DNA of 64,000 nt from Shinella sp. SUS2 (lineage in GTDB: Bacteria; Pseudomonadota; Alphaproteobacteria; Rhizobiales; Rhizobiaceae): the NCBI RefSeq assembly GCF_001262505.1, contig NZ_KQ410733.1:1-64000 (forward strand), written 5' to 3'. Shown here piece after piece: positions 44,001 to 51,115 of the stretch. The notes below the pieces were generated by a model that saw only the letters and a list, made by a program, of their open reading frames with translations, did no database searches and had not been told where the DNA came from. The position numbers and the translations under genes are program-made. Numbering within the stretch: position 1 is the first letter of the stretch; each line of letters begins with the position of its first letter.

Positions 44001-44173
44001 CCGTCGCCGACGATGGCACCGCCGATTTCATGGTGCGCTTCTACGAGCACCTGAAGGACGGGCAAGCCTATGCCGAAGCGTTGCGCAGCACCCGGCGCGA
44101 CGCCATCGAAGGCCGCATACCCACGGCGCAGGACCCGCTTGTCTGGGCCGCCTTCGTGCTGTTCGAAAACTGA
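41039..44173 (+). CDS. Exported TPR-CHAT domain protein
   Basis: A 1044-aa protein with a signal peptide (1-24, cleavage after ASA), a long region of tetratricopeptide-like helical repeats (about 30-620), and a C-terminal CHAT domain (about 690-1044). The CHAT caspase-like dyad is intact: His891 (ATHGAYG) and Cys954 (LSACETG). CHAT proteins are cysteine peptidases such as the craspase TPR-CHAT or HetF-like proteins; an exported one acts in the periplasm. It diverges from the TnpB-like/pspA/flotillin operon across 320 bp. The target is unknown. Confidence 0.9.
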   Translation: MQLSLRIVLSLVLFIFLAMPASAKAPTQAAIARSDVIAAEMKALAEGGDLKGARRKAEAASAQFKTEGETWLAASYAVSAADYAMRMGDAARVDADYYPRMGELLATLEPVEETRANLLLELLMDAKGRLGDKDRQDALAELYEERIRKAHGRDSAEDVDARVRTAYSLLESQRLEEGRKRLRAALAASARTELHAVTLRHYTQAARSFQASGLNDDAAELFREAEQTTAIRAEVKELADFYLAYAEFRTAVPDSGQHFVPLYSMATNLYARFYGHESSELIHATDKLASALSEVGQYGTAIDLERRNYEIAQKSLGDDDTITWRIANNLADMLRGMGSPSRALEYDLKVLENRTRHYGQNHFNTLVSANNTAQNYLDLGDYAEARRYFALCLEISQALGDPVTIAGMEAWLAYTDLLSGARPMDAAALGRIEALVTDSNYPAILSMKAANLLADHFAKAGNVERQIKHLQQAYSIAGGEMSTGHPLAVAGRIALANAKAATDPATAAEEFAAIDQDMLRWVHLQVSVAGGREVGEAVRAMADDMLYDYARFAEQHTSAVPAFADAARRWPSLATADADNALKVARMVDRSDTETVRLLDRITRLSRIAREIFAADVEQDLAYAYLSDTKALEQQLHERIVARYQLDREKVLNQPLPTPGDLLGRDQVLVQYFTTRKWRVDRESADPIADARLYAIVWRKGAAPVLRGLGDPRRLLVGGEDMVAALQTRDRSTGEGRGLLVQASKRAFSRLHDGLIAPIDADIAGAKTVFIVPDGQLFALPFSLLEDPAGRLLEERFTLRLLTEPEALYRAVEDRALPSEGRVVLAGGIDYAKGEEAGAMPLPGTLREVEAIGKVLSGPGLRIETLSGAAVGEAALRERMTGATVAHLATHGAYGSAKNGGASNVDTLWQSEVILARSGDTRAMRRDEKDGRLYAFELMGWDLSGLDLLVLSACETGRGDEAFVGGLRGLPTAANLAGARRSLLTLWPVADDGTADFMVRFYEHLKDGQAYAEALRSTRRDAIEGRIPTAQDPLVWAAFVLFEN

Positions 44174-44204
44174 GCGTGGGATCGGCCGATACCGGGAGGG
44201 TGCC

Positions 44205-44333
44205 ATGCGCAAGTTTCTATGGACGCTGACGGCGCGAAACGGTAAACAGTCGCCAGCGCCTGCAGGGCTTCGGCTGGGACGACCCGGCCGTGACGACACG
44301 ATCGGGGACGGCCCCTTAGAAGGTCGCTGGTAA
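44205..44333 (+). CDS. Small 42-aa ORF coupled to chaA
   Basis: A 42-codon frame starting MRKFLWTLTARNGK, with a good GGGAGG 4-5 nt before its ATG. Its TAA overlaps the ATG of chaA as TAATG, which has no strong Shine-Dalgarno of its own. The overlap implies translational coupling and supports expression. The product is basic and unrecognised, and may act only as a leader. Confidence 0.45.
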   Translation: MRKFLWTLTARNGKQSPAPAGLRLGRPGRDDTIGDGPLEGRW

Positions 44334-45478
44334 TGCCCTCCCTCTCCGTTCCCAAGAACACCATTTTCAAGATCGTCGTGGCCTGGCTGGTCGTCGCCGC
44401 CTTCCAGCTCGGTGGCAAGGCCTGGCTTTCGCCCGACATGACGCCGGTCGTGGCCGGCATCTGCTTTCTGGTGCTGTTTGCCACAATCCTCATGGCTGCC
44501 TTCGGTGTCGTCGGCGAGGCCGATGAATTGGCGCACAGCCTCGGCGAGCCCTACGGCACGCTCATCCTGACGCTCTCCATCGTCTCCATCGAGGTCATCC
44601 TGATCGCCGCCGTGATGATGGGGCCGAACGAGGCGCCGACGATCGGCCGCGATTCCATCTTCGCCGTCATGATGATCATCCTCAACCTCGTGACCGGCAT
44701 ATGCCTCGTCGTCGGGGGGCTGCGCTATGGTGAGCAGGAATACAATGCGCAGGGGGCTCTGGCCTTCATCTCGATGACCGTCGTGCTCGTCGGAACAGCC
44801 CTGCTTCTGCCTAACACGCTGAGCACCGGCGACGGAACCTTCTGGCCCTCGCAGGCCATTGCTCTCTCGGTGTTCACGGTCCTGCTCTATGGTGCATTCC
44901 TGCTGCTGCAGATGGGGCGCTACCGCAGCTATTTCATGCAGCCGGAGGCGGGCGCGCTTTCCATCCGTCTGTCGCCGGCGCGGGGCCTTCCCGCCGAGCC
45001 TGCTCCCGGCGATGCCGCCGACCGCCGTCAGAACATGGTGCATGCGGTGCTGCTCATCGCCCTGATGGTGCCCATCGTGCTTCTCGCCCATGACCTTGCC
45101 GTTGTCATCGACTACGGCGTGGCAAGCGCGGGTGCGCCGGTCGCGGTCGGCGGAGTGCTCATCGCCATCATCGTGTTCACGCCGGAATCGATCACGGCGG
45201 TCAAGGCCGCGTTCAACAACGAGACCCAACGTGCGATCAACCTGTGCCTCGGGGCGTTCGTCTCGACGGTCGGCCTGACCGTGCCTGCGGTGCTGACCGT
45301 GGGGCTAGTCGCCGGCAAGACCGTCGTGCTCGGCATCACTCCGACGGAAACGGTACTCCTCGCCCTGACGCTGGTTCTGACGCTGCTGACCTATCTCGGC
45401 CAGCGTACCTCGGCCATGCAGGGCTTCATGCACCTCACCCTGTTCGGCGTGTTCTCGCTGCTGCTGTTCACGAACTGA
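44333..45478 (+). CDS. chaA: Calcium/sodium:proton antiporter ChaA-like
   Basis: A 381-aa cation/H+ antiporter of the CaCA superfamily. The two alpha repeats are readable: LGEPYGTLILTLSIVSIEVILIAAVM and FTPESITAVKAAFNN, each holding the acidic residue that binds the cation. About 11 helices are predicted. The length fits E. coli ChaA (366). It lies downstream of the CHAT gene and small ORF, which suggests a shared transcript and a link to ion or envelope stress. Confidence 0.9.
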   Translation: MPSLSVPKNTIFKIVVAWLVVAAFQLGGKAWLSPDMTPVVAGICFLVLFATILMAAFGVVGEADELAHSLGEPYGTLILTLSIVSIEVILIAAVMMGPNEAPTIGRDSIFAVMMIILNLVTGICLVVGGLRYGEQEYNAQGALAFISMTVVLVGTALLLPNTLSTGDGTFWPSQAIALSVFTVLLYGAFLLLQMGRYRSYFMQPEAGALSIRLSPARGLPAEPAPGDAADRRQNMVHAVLLIALMVPIVLLAHDLAVVIDYGVASAGAPVAVGGVLIAIIVFTPESITAVKAAFNNETQRAINLCLGAFVSTVGLTVPAVLTVGLVAGKTVVLGITPTETVLLALTLVLTLLTYLGQRTSAMQGFMHLTLFGVFSLLLFTN

Positions 45479-45612
45479 CGCCGAAGCGTGGAGGCCGGAC
45501 GCTCGTTCGGCCTTCCGTGCGGCGGAATGGCCCCGCCCACTGGCCTGCCCGATTACTATAAATGCTATCTTTCCTTAATCCTCGCTCAAGCAGCACCTGA
45601 CACTGTAAGAGG

Positions 45613-47400
45613 ATGCGGATAACCACAATCACCAATTGGGCTTACGGCATCACCGTCATCCTGACGGCGCTGTCCGGTGCGTCGTTCATCATGTCGTCGC
45701 GCAGCGCGCTTCAGGAGCGCGCGGCGGCCGAGGAGCATCTCGTGCTCGATACGCTGGCCGAAGAACTGGCGCTCGGTGCGGAGGTCAGGAGCGACGAGGC
45801 GCGGCTTTATGTGATGCGTGGCGAGGAGCGCCACCTGCAGGCGTTTCATGCGGAAGAACAGGCCGAGCGACGGCGGGAGACGGCGGCGTCGAAGCTTGCC
45901 GCCCGGACATTGACGGCGGCCGAGGCGCAGGCCCTGCTGGCGGTCGATGCGAATGCCGAGGCACTGGACAAGATCGAGTCGGCGGCGGTCGAGGCGTTCC
46001 AGCGCGGTGACAAGGCGGCGGCCCAGACGGCCCTGTTCGGCCCGGAGCACGAGCGGGTCCAGGGAGAGCTGCTCCAGATGGTCGCCCATTTTCGCGATCT
46101 GACGGCGACGCGGACGGCATCCGAGCTCGAAGCCGCCCGTTTGCGCAGCAATTGGTGGAGCCTTGTCGCCAAGATCATGCTGGCCTTGACAGGCGCGCTG
46201 TTCGTCGCGGTGCTCTATTTCGTCCTGCGGCGACGGGTGGCAATGCCCCTGCGGCGAATGACGGGGATCGTGAGCCGGCTCGCCAGGCAGGACTACAGCG
46301 TCGAGGTTCCAATCGACCGCCGTGCGGATGAAATTGGCGAGATGAACGAAGCCATCGAGGTCTTCCGCACGAACCTGATCGAGCGGGAAAGGCTCGATGC
46401 CGAACGGCGGGCGGACCAGCATACCAAGGACCTGATCCTGCAGATGATGCACCGCGTGCAGGCCTGCCAGAACCAGGAGGAGCTGACGGACGTGATCGTC
46501 CGCTTCGCGCCACAGATCTTTCCCAGGCTTGCAGGCGGGCTCTACATTCTCAGCGATGAAGATGCCTCCCTGATGCGCGTGGGGGCCTGGCTCGACCCTG
46601 AGCATTCGGCGGCGGTATTTCCTGCCGCCGAATGCTGGGGGCTGCGCCGTGGACGGGCGCATCACAGCAATGACAGCGGCTCGGACGTTCCCTGCCAGCA
46701 TGTCGCCCCTCCCGGTGTGACGGCCCTTTGCGTTCCGCTGACCGCATTGGGTGAAATGATCGGGCTGCTCTATCTGGAGGAGCCGGGTGGGGAGGTTCTC
46801 GGTGCGATGGGGCCGCGGCTCTATCTCGAACTCATCGCCGAGAATGTCGGCCTGGCGATCGCGAACCTTCAGTTGCGGGAGAAGCTGACAAGGCTTGCGA
46901 TCCGCGATCCGCTCACCGGGCTCTTCAACCGCCGCTTTCTGGAGGAAACGCTGCATCGGCATGCCCGGAAGCACGGTGGCGAACGACTTGCCTGCCTGAT
47001 GATCGACATCGACCACTTCAAACGCTTCAACGACCAGTACGGCCATGATGCGGGAGATCTCGTCATGCAGTTCGTCGGGCAGACGCTGCGCGATACCTGT
47101 GCGCCTGTCGGCGATGCCTTTCGCTTCGGCGGAGAGGAGTTCACCACCCTCCTGCCGTCGCTCGGCGAACAGCAGGGTATCGAGCTTGCGGAGATGCTGC
47201 GGCAAAAGATCAGCAGTGTCGCGCTGTCCCATGCGGGTCATATCCTCGGAAAGGTTTCCGTCTCGATCGGTGTGGCGGCGTCGCCCGAGGGCGGCTCGGT
47301 CGAGACACTCGTGACACGGGCCGATGCCGCGCTGCTGGCGGCGAAGGCCGCTGGCCGCGACAGGACGATCGCCGCAAGCGGTGTCGCGCGGTCAGCCTAG
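45613..47400 (+). CDS. Membrane diguanylate cyclase with HAMP and GAF-like domains
   Basis: A 595-aa c-di-GMP synthase. A periplasmic sensor segment lies between two membrane helices (about 7-27 and 184-207). A HAMP domain (about 208-265) follows, then a GAF-like region (about 275-420) with a CWGLRRG motif, and a GGDEF domain (about 430-590). The active loop is GGEEF (FRFGGEEF), so activity is expected. No upstream RxxD inhibitory site is seen. AAGAGG abuts the ATG, closer than usual. Confidence 0.9.
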   Translation: MRITTITNWAYGITVILTALSGASFIMSSRSALQERAAAEEHLVLDTLAEELALGAEVRSDEARLYVMRGEERHLQAFHAEEQAERRRETAASKLAARTLTAAEAQALLAVDANAEALDKIESAAVEAFQRGDKAAAQTALFGPEHERVQGELLQMVAHFRDLTATRTASELEAARLRSNWWSLVAKIMLALTGALFVAVLYFVLRRRVAMPLRRMTGIVSRLARQDYSVEVPIDRRADEIGEMNEAIEVFRTNLIERERLDAERRADQHTKDLILQMMHRVQACQNQEELTDVIVRFAPQIFPRLAGGLYILSDEDASLMRVGAWLDPEHSAAVFPAAECWGLRRGRAHHSNDSGSDVPCQHVAPPGVTALCVPLTALGEMIGLLYLEEPGGEVLGAMGPRLYLELIAENVGLAIANLQLREKLTRLAIRDPLTGLFNRRFLEETLHRHARKHGGERLACLMIDIDHFKRFNDQYGHDAGDLVMQFVGQTLRDTCAPVGDAFRFGGEEFTTLLPSLGEQQGIELAEMLRQKISSVALSHAGHILGKVSVSIGVAASPEGGSVETLVTRADAALLAAKAAGRDRTIAASGVARSA

Positions 47401-47498
47401 GGGATCTCGCCCGAAGCGGTGCTCCCGTGTTGGACGATGTGACCGACGAGCCATAATGGCGTCTGCAGCGATGCCGCGGCATTCACGCATGGACGGCG

Positions 47499-48578
47499 TC
47501 AGGTTTCCTTGCGAGCAAAACTGGCATTGCCGAGCCCGGTACCGATCGTCACGGCCGCCCAGCGCGCCACATCCGTCATTCGTGGTACTGCCGACAGGCC
47601 CTGCACGACGGCATCGTTGTGCATGATGACGAAGGTCGGCTGGCCGGCGATATCCGGGATTGCCTTGCGCAGGGCTTCTGGAAGATTGAAATGCGTACTC
47701 TCCCAATTGCCGCCCGGCAGGTTCTGGCCACCCCGCGCGATCGACCCGTCGGCGGCGATAATGCCGGGGCAGCCGATGCCGATGACCGGCGCGAGGGCAA
47801 GCTTGGCCTTCGCCGCCTTGGCGATGAGCGCTTCGATCATCCGCACGAGATATTCGATGGTCGCGGTGCGGCGGGGTTCGTCGTCGGCGTGCCGCCACAG
47901 TTCCGATTTCCAGACCCTGGCCTTGGAGAAATCCGGCTGGTCGTCGAGATTGAGCTTGATGATGCCGGCCCGGATGTTGGTGCCGCCGATATCCACGGCG
48001 AGGATCGCATCATGGCCCTTCAGCATCCAGGAAGGGATGAGGTGCACGGCGCCGATAAGCCCGGCTTCATCAGGATGATGCGCGATCGGCACGAGATTGA
48101 CTTTCAGCCCCTCGGCCTTGAGCCGGATCTGGGCACGGGCAATCGCCATGAGGCCCGCCTTGCTGTCCTTGAAGCCGCCGCCGACCACGATCCGCTCCGT
48201 GCCTTTCCAGGCCTCCTCCCTGAGATAGCGCGCAAGAATGCCGGCAAGTTCCGTCGCAAAGTCGTCGATTGCCGCCAGCACCAGGGAAGCGGCCTCCGTT
48301 TCTCCCTCTTCAAGCAGCGCGTCGATCTCCTTCTTGGAAAGACCGTCCGTCGGCACGTCGCCCAGCGGATCCGGGCCGCCGGTGCGGACCCGTTTGCGCC
48401 ACGCCTCGATCGTGTTGCGGAAGGCGGCCTTGTTGGCCTTGTCGCCGATGAAGCCGTCCTTGTCGCGCAGTTCGAGATTGTAGCTCGTCACCCTGACGAC
48501 CGGCAGGTCATCGGCTCCATGAGCGACGGGGGCGCTGTTTTCTTCGATCGGTCGCGGCTTCTTCTTCTGATTGTTCAT
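47499..48578 (-). CDS. ROK-family sugar kinase with circularly permuted domain order
   Basis: A 359-aa protein. The phosphate loop VDIGGTNIR, normally at the N-terminus of ROK kinases, starts near residue 195. It is followed in order by GIGCPG, the NDA catalytic-aspartate motif and IGTGLG, where the protein ends. Residues about 90-185 carry what is usually the C-terminal half: EAASLVLAAIDDFATELAG, IVVGGGF and HHPDEAGLIGAVHL. The zinc-binding CGC loop is absent. It probably phosphorylates glucose or a related sugar; divergent neighbour otsB yields trehalose, a glucose source. Confidence 0.8.
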   Translation of the reverse strand: MNNQKKKPRPIEENSAPVAHGADDLPVVRVTSYNLELRDKDGFIGDKANKAAFRNTIEAWRKRVRTGGPDPLGDVPTDGLSKKEIDALLEEGETEAASLVLAAIDDFATELAGILARYLREEAWKGTERIVVGGGFKDSKAGLMAIARAQIRLKAEGLKVNLVPIAHHPDEAGLIGAVHLIPSWMLKGHDAILAVDIGGTNIRAGIIKLNLDDQPDFSKARVWKSELWRHADDEPRRTATIEYLVRMIEALIAKAAKAKLALAPVIGIGCPGIIAADGSIARGGQNLPGGNWESTHFNLPEALRKAIPDIAGQPTFVIMHNDAVVQGLSAVPRMTDVARWAAVTIGTGLGNASFARKET

Positions 48579-48690
48579 GTCGGCTCCTCTGCCCGGTGCG
48601 AAGGCACAATGCGCCGGGGAAAGACTTGTTCCGGTCGCCGTTTCGGCGTCAGCCCTTGCCTCGCGGCGGTTGCGATCTACTTGCTTGCCG

Positions 48691-49506
48691 ATGAACGAAC
48701 TGGAGAAATTGCGGCCTTCGGATGCCGCAGCCCGTCATCTTGTCCGCCGCCTCATCGACGAGCCCGAGCGCTGGGCGCTTTTCCTCGATATTGACGGGAC
48801 GCTGCTCGACCTTGCCGCGACACCCGATGCCATTCAGGTCCCCCTGTCGCTGCCGGCGGACCTTGATGCCGTATCCGCCCGCCTTGGCGGCGCGCTGGCG
48901 CTGGTTACCGGGCGAAGTCTTCCCTTCGCCGATGGATTGTTTGCCCCCTTTCGCTTTCCCATCGCCGGCCTGCATGGTGCGGAGTTCAGAGGCGCGGACG
49001 GAGCGACGTCGGTCGTCTCCGCGACACCGGCCTTCGCTGCGCTGAAGCAACGTCTCATCGAGCAGACGGCGTGGATGGAGGGCGTGCTCATCGAGGACAA
49101 GGGCGCTGCCGTCGCGGCCCATTACCGGCTTGCGCCGGCCTATGACACGGCGCTCGAGAGGATCATGCGCGACTTTGCCGAGGAGGCGGGTTGCGCCTGG
49201 GTGCTGCAGCCCGGCAAGATGGTCTTCGAGATCCGCCCTTCGCGTGCCGACAAGGGAGAAGCTGTTGCCAGCTACCTGGAACAGCCTGCCTTTGCGGGGC
49301 GCCTGCCGATCGCGATCGGCGACGATCTCACGGATGAGAGCATGTTCGCGCTTGCCAATGCCCGTGGGGGCCAGTCGATCCGCGTCGGCTCGCTCGCCAC
49401 GGCCACCTGTGCGCTGGCAAAGGCATCGTCGCCATCGGCCATCCGCTCGGCGCTGACCACCATTGCCGGTGCAGGCAGGGACCGCAAGGCGGCGGCCACC
49501 TCCTGA
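48691..49506 (+). CDS. otsB: Trehalose-6-phosphate phosphatase
   Basis: A 271-aa HAD-family phosphatase that dephosphorylates trehalose 6-phosphate. Asp33 and Asp35 (FLDIDGTLLD) are the nucleophile and acid; GRSLP, KGEAV and IGDDLTDESMF are later motifs. The ATG at 48691 fits the family N-terminus; the frame is open further upstream without coding character. otsA is not adjacent. It is divergent from the ROK-type kinase, which could use glucose from trehalose. Confidence 0.92.
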   Translation: MNELEKLRPSDAAARHLVRRLIDEPERWALFLDIDGTLLDLAATPDAIQVPLSLPADLDAVSARLGGALALVTGRSLPFADGLFAPFRFPIAGLHGAEFRGADGATSVVSATPAFAALKQRLIEQTAWMEGVLIEDKGAAVAAHYRLAPAYDTALERIMRDFAEEAGCAWVLQPGKMVFEIRPSRADKGEAVASYLEQPAFAGRLPIAIGDDLTDESMFALANARGGQSIRVGSLATATCALAKASSPSAIRSALTTIAGAGRDRKAAATS

Positions 49507-49674
49507 CCGTGCAGAAGGCAAGGGCGCTTCGGGCTGAATGTGGCGGGGGACGATGATGACGAACTTCCGGCGAAGGATGTCGGCAGGCAGCTGCGTTTGA
49601 AGCAAGGCATGCCGCTCATCTGGCACGCTATGGGCGCAAATCGGTATCCCGGCACGGCCTGGGTGGTTATATCG

Positions 49675-49689
49675 ACTCAACTGTTGAGT
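49675..49689. promoter_or_regulatory. Perfect 15-bp palindrome upstream of LysR gene
   Basis: ACTCAA-CTG-TTGAGT, in the 310-bp gap 49507-49816, which has no gene I can support. It is 127 bp before the LysR start, in an AT-richer stretch. Candidate autoregulatory site. Confidence 0.4.
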
Positions 49690-49816
49690 GAGATATTCAT
49701 AAATAAGGAATAAATCCTGCAAAACATCTGTGAAGCTCTGTTCCTCTATTGTCGGAGGGCGTATCCCGGATAGTTTTCTCCTTCGTTAGGTGGGCGAGGG
49801 GAGAGCGGGTTCGCGG

Positions 49817-50671
49817 ATGCACTACAATATTCGGTCGTTGCAGGTGTTCGAATGTGTCTACCGGCATGCCTCGCTGGCGGGCGCGGCACGGGAGCTGGGC
49901 ATAACCTCGAGTGCGATCAGCCATCAGCTGCGCAGTCTCAGGGAGCAGATCGGCGAGGAGCTTTTCGTCAAGCAGGGCCGCAGCATCGCCTTCACCGATC
50001 GGGGGCGGCAGATCGCCGAAAGCCTGAAATATGCTTTCTCGGAGATCGATTCTTCCGTCCGAAACGGTATTGCAGCTTCCAGTCGCTTCCTGCGGGTCAC
50101 CATGTGCAGCTGCTTCGGGCTCGGCTGGTTCATTCCGCGGCTGGAGGGCTCGGCACAGGCCGGCTGGCGCAACCATCTGCGGGTCAAGATGGATGCGGAA
50201 GACATGGATCTCAGCGACCGCATCGCGGACGTGTTCTTTTCGACCACTCCGCTGAAATCGGGTTACTGGTCCTGCAAGCTGTTTGACGAGACGCTGATCG
50301 CGGTTTCCCCCGAGCACGGGAGAGGAAGTCAGCTCATCACGCATGATGTCGAGGAGGCGGTCTTTGGAGACGACTGGCTGGCCTTTTCCCGCACGGCCGG
50401 CAATCTCTGGCCGACACCCGTGGATCGATCCACGTTCATCGGCTCCAGCCACTATGTCTTCGGGCTGGAAATGGCGATGGCCGGGGTTGGTAGCGCGCTG
50501 GTTCCGGATTTTCTCGCGGAACGGGCACTGGAAAAGGGACGGGTCGTGCTCGCCTCCCGCCACCGCATGCCCTCGGGACGGGCCTATTACATGAACATCA
50601 AACACGCCCGGCGTCATGAGCCGCTGATCGACGGGTTTTGCTCCTGGGTTCTCAAGACTGCACGCCGGTAG
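49817..50671 (+). CDS. LysR-family regulator (GcvA-like)
   Basis: A 284-aa LTTR with an N-terminal helix-turn-helix (RSLQVFECVYRHASLAGAARELGITSSAISHQLRSLREQIGEELF) followed by an effector domain of GcvA-like type. ATG 49817 is preferred to one 27 bp upstream because it gives the usual family start. No adjacent metabolic gene is divergent from it, so its targets are not evident. Confidence 0.87.
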   Translation: MHYNIRSLQVFECVYRHASLAGAARELGITSSAISHQLRSLREQIGEELFVKQGRSIAFTDRGRQIAESLKYAFSEIDSSVRNGIAASSRFLRVTMCSCFGLGWFIPRLEGSAQAGWRNHLRVKMDAEDMDLSDRIADVFFSTTPLKSGYWSCKLFDETLIAVSPEHGRGSQLITHDVEEAVFGDDWLAFSRTAGNLWPTPVDRSTFIGSSHYVFGLEMAMAGVGSALVPDFLAERALEKGRVVLASRHRMPSGRAYYMNIKHARRHEPLIDGFCSWVLKTARR

Positions 50672-51115
50672 CGTCCCCACTCTGTATTCCCTGTAGAGGC
50701 GCGGTTGATACCCTTCATTCCCTCTTTTCGGGAATATGAGGTCGACTTTGATCGCATTGGTAGTGGAAACGGACAGAATACGTGTATTTTTATAATAATG
50801 CAATCTTAGGAAGTAAATTGCTGTTCTATACCGGTGAATTTGGTTCAGGTGAATGAGATAAACTCAATGTTCAATGAGATGTACAGTTAAATTTTTGCAA
50901 TCTATGGTATTTTCCGAGTAATATTTCCTGTTTAAGCCCGAATTAACAAATGGATGTAATATTTTTCCTAGTCGATTACCCCATCTGCTCAGTCGGAGTT
51001 CCACATTTCCCGAAAACAATGTGGCATTGGTTGCCTGCCCGCGATGGGCCGGGCGGCTCGTTGATGCGCGGATGAGGCGGTTGCACCACCGTTTTTCCAT
51101 CCTCGCGAGGCACTC
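50672..51115. other. AT-rich 444-bp intergenic region before chemoreceptor gene
   Basis: No gene is supported here. GC is far below the flanks between about 50740 and 50990. It holds a hairpin ATTCCC-N7-GGGAAT (50717-50734) just after the LysR gene, and two copies of AATGAGAT (50852-50859, 50873-50880) exactly 21 bp apart, two helical turns. It probably contains the chemoreceptor promoter; a flagellar sigma-28 match was not seen. Confidence 0.5.

Noticed and set aside
50864-51100. 78-codon minus-strand frame in the AT-rich gap
   Set aside because: No Shine-Dalgarno or family resemblance; probably chance in low-GC DNA.
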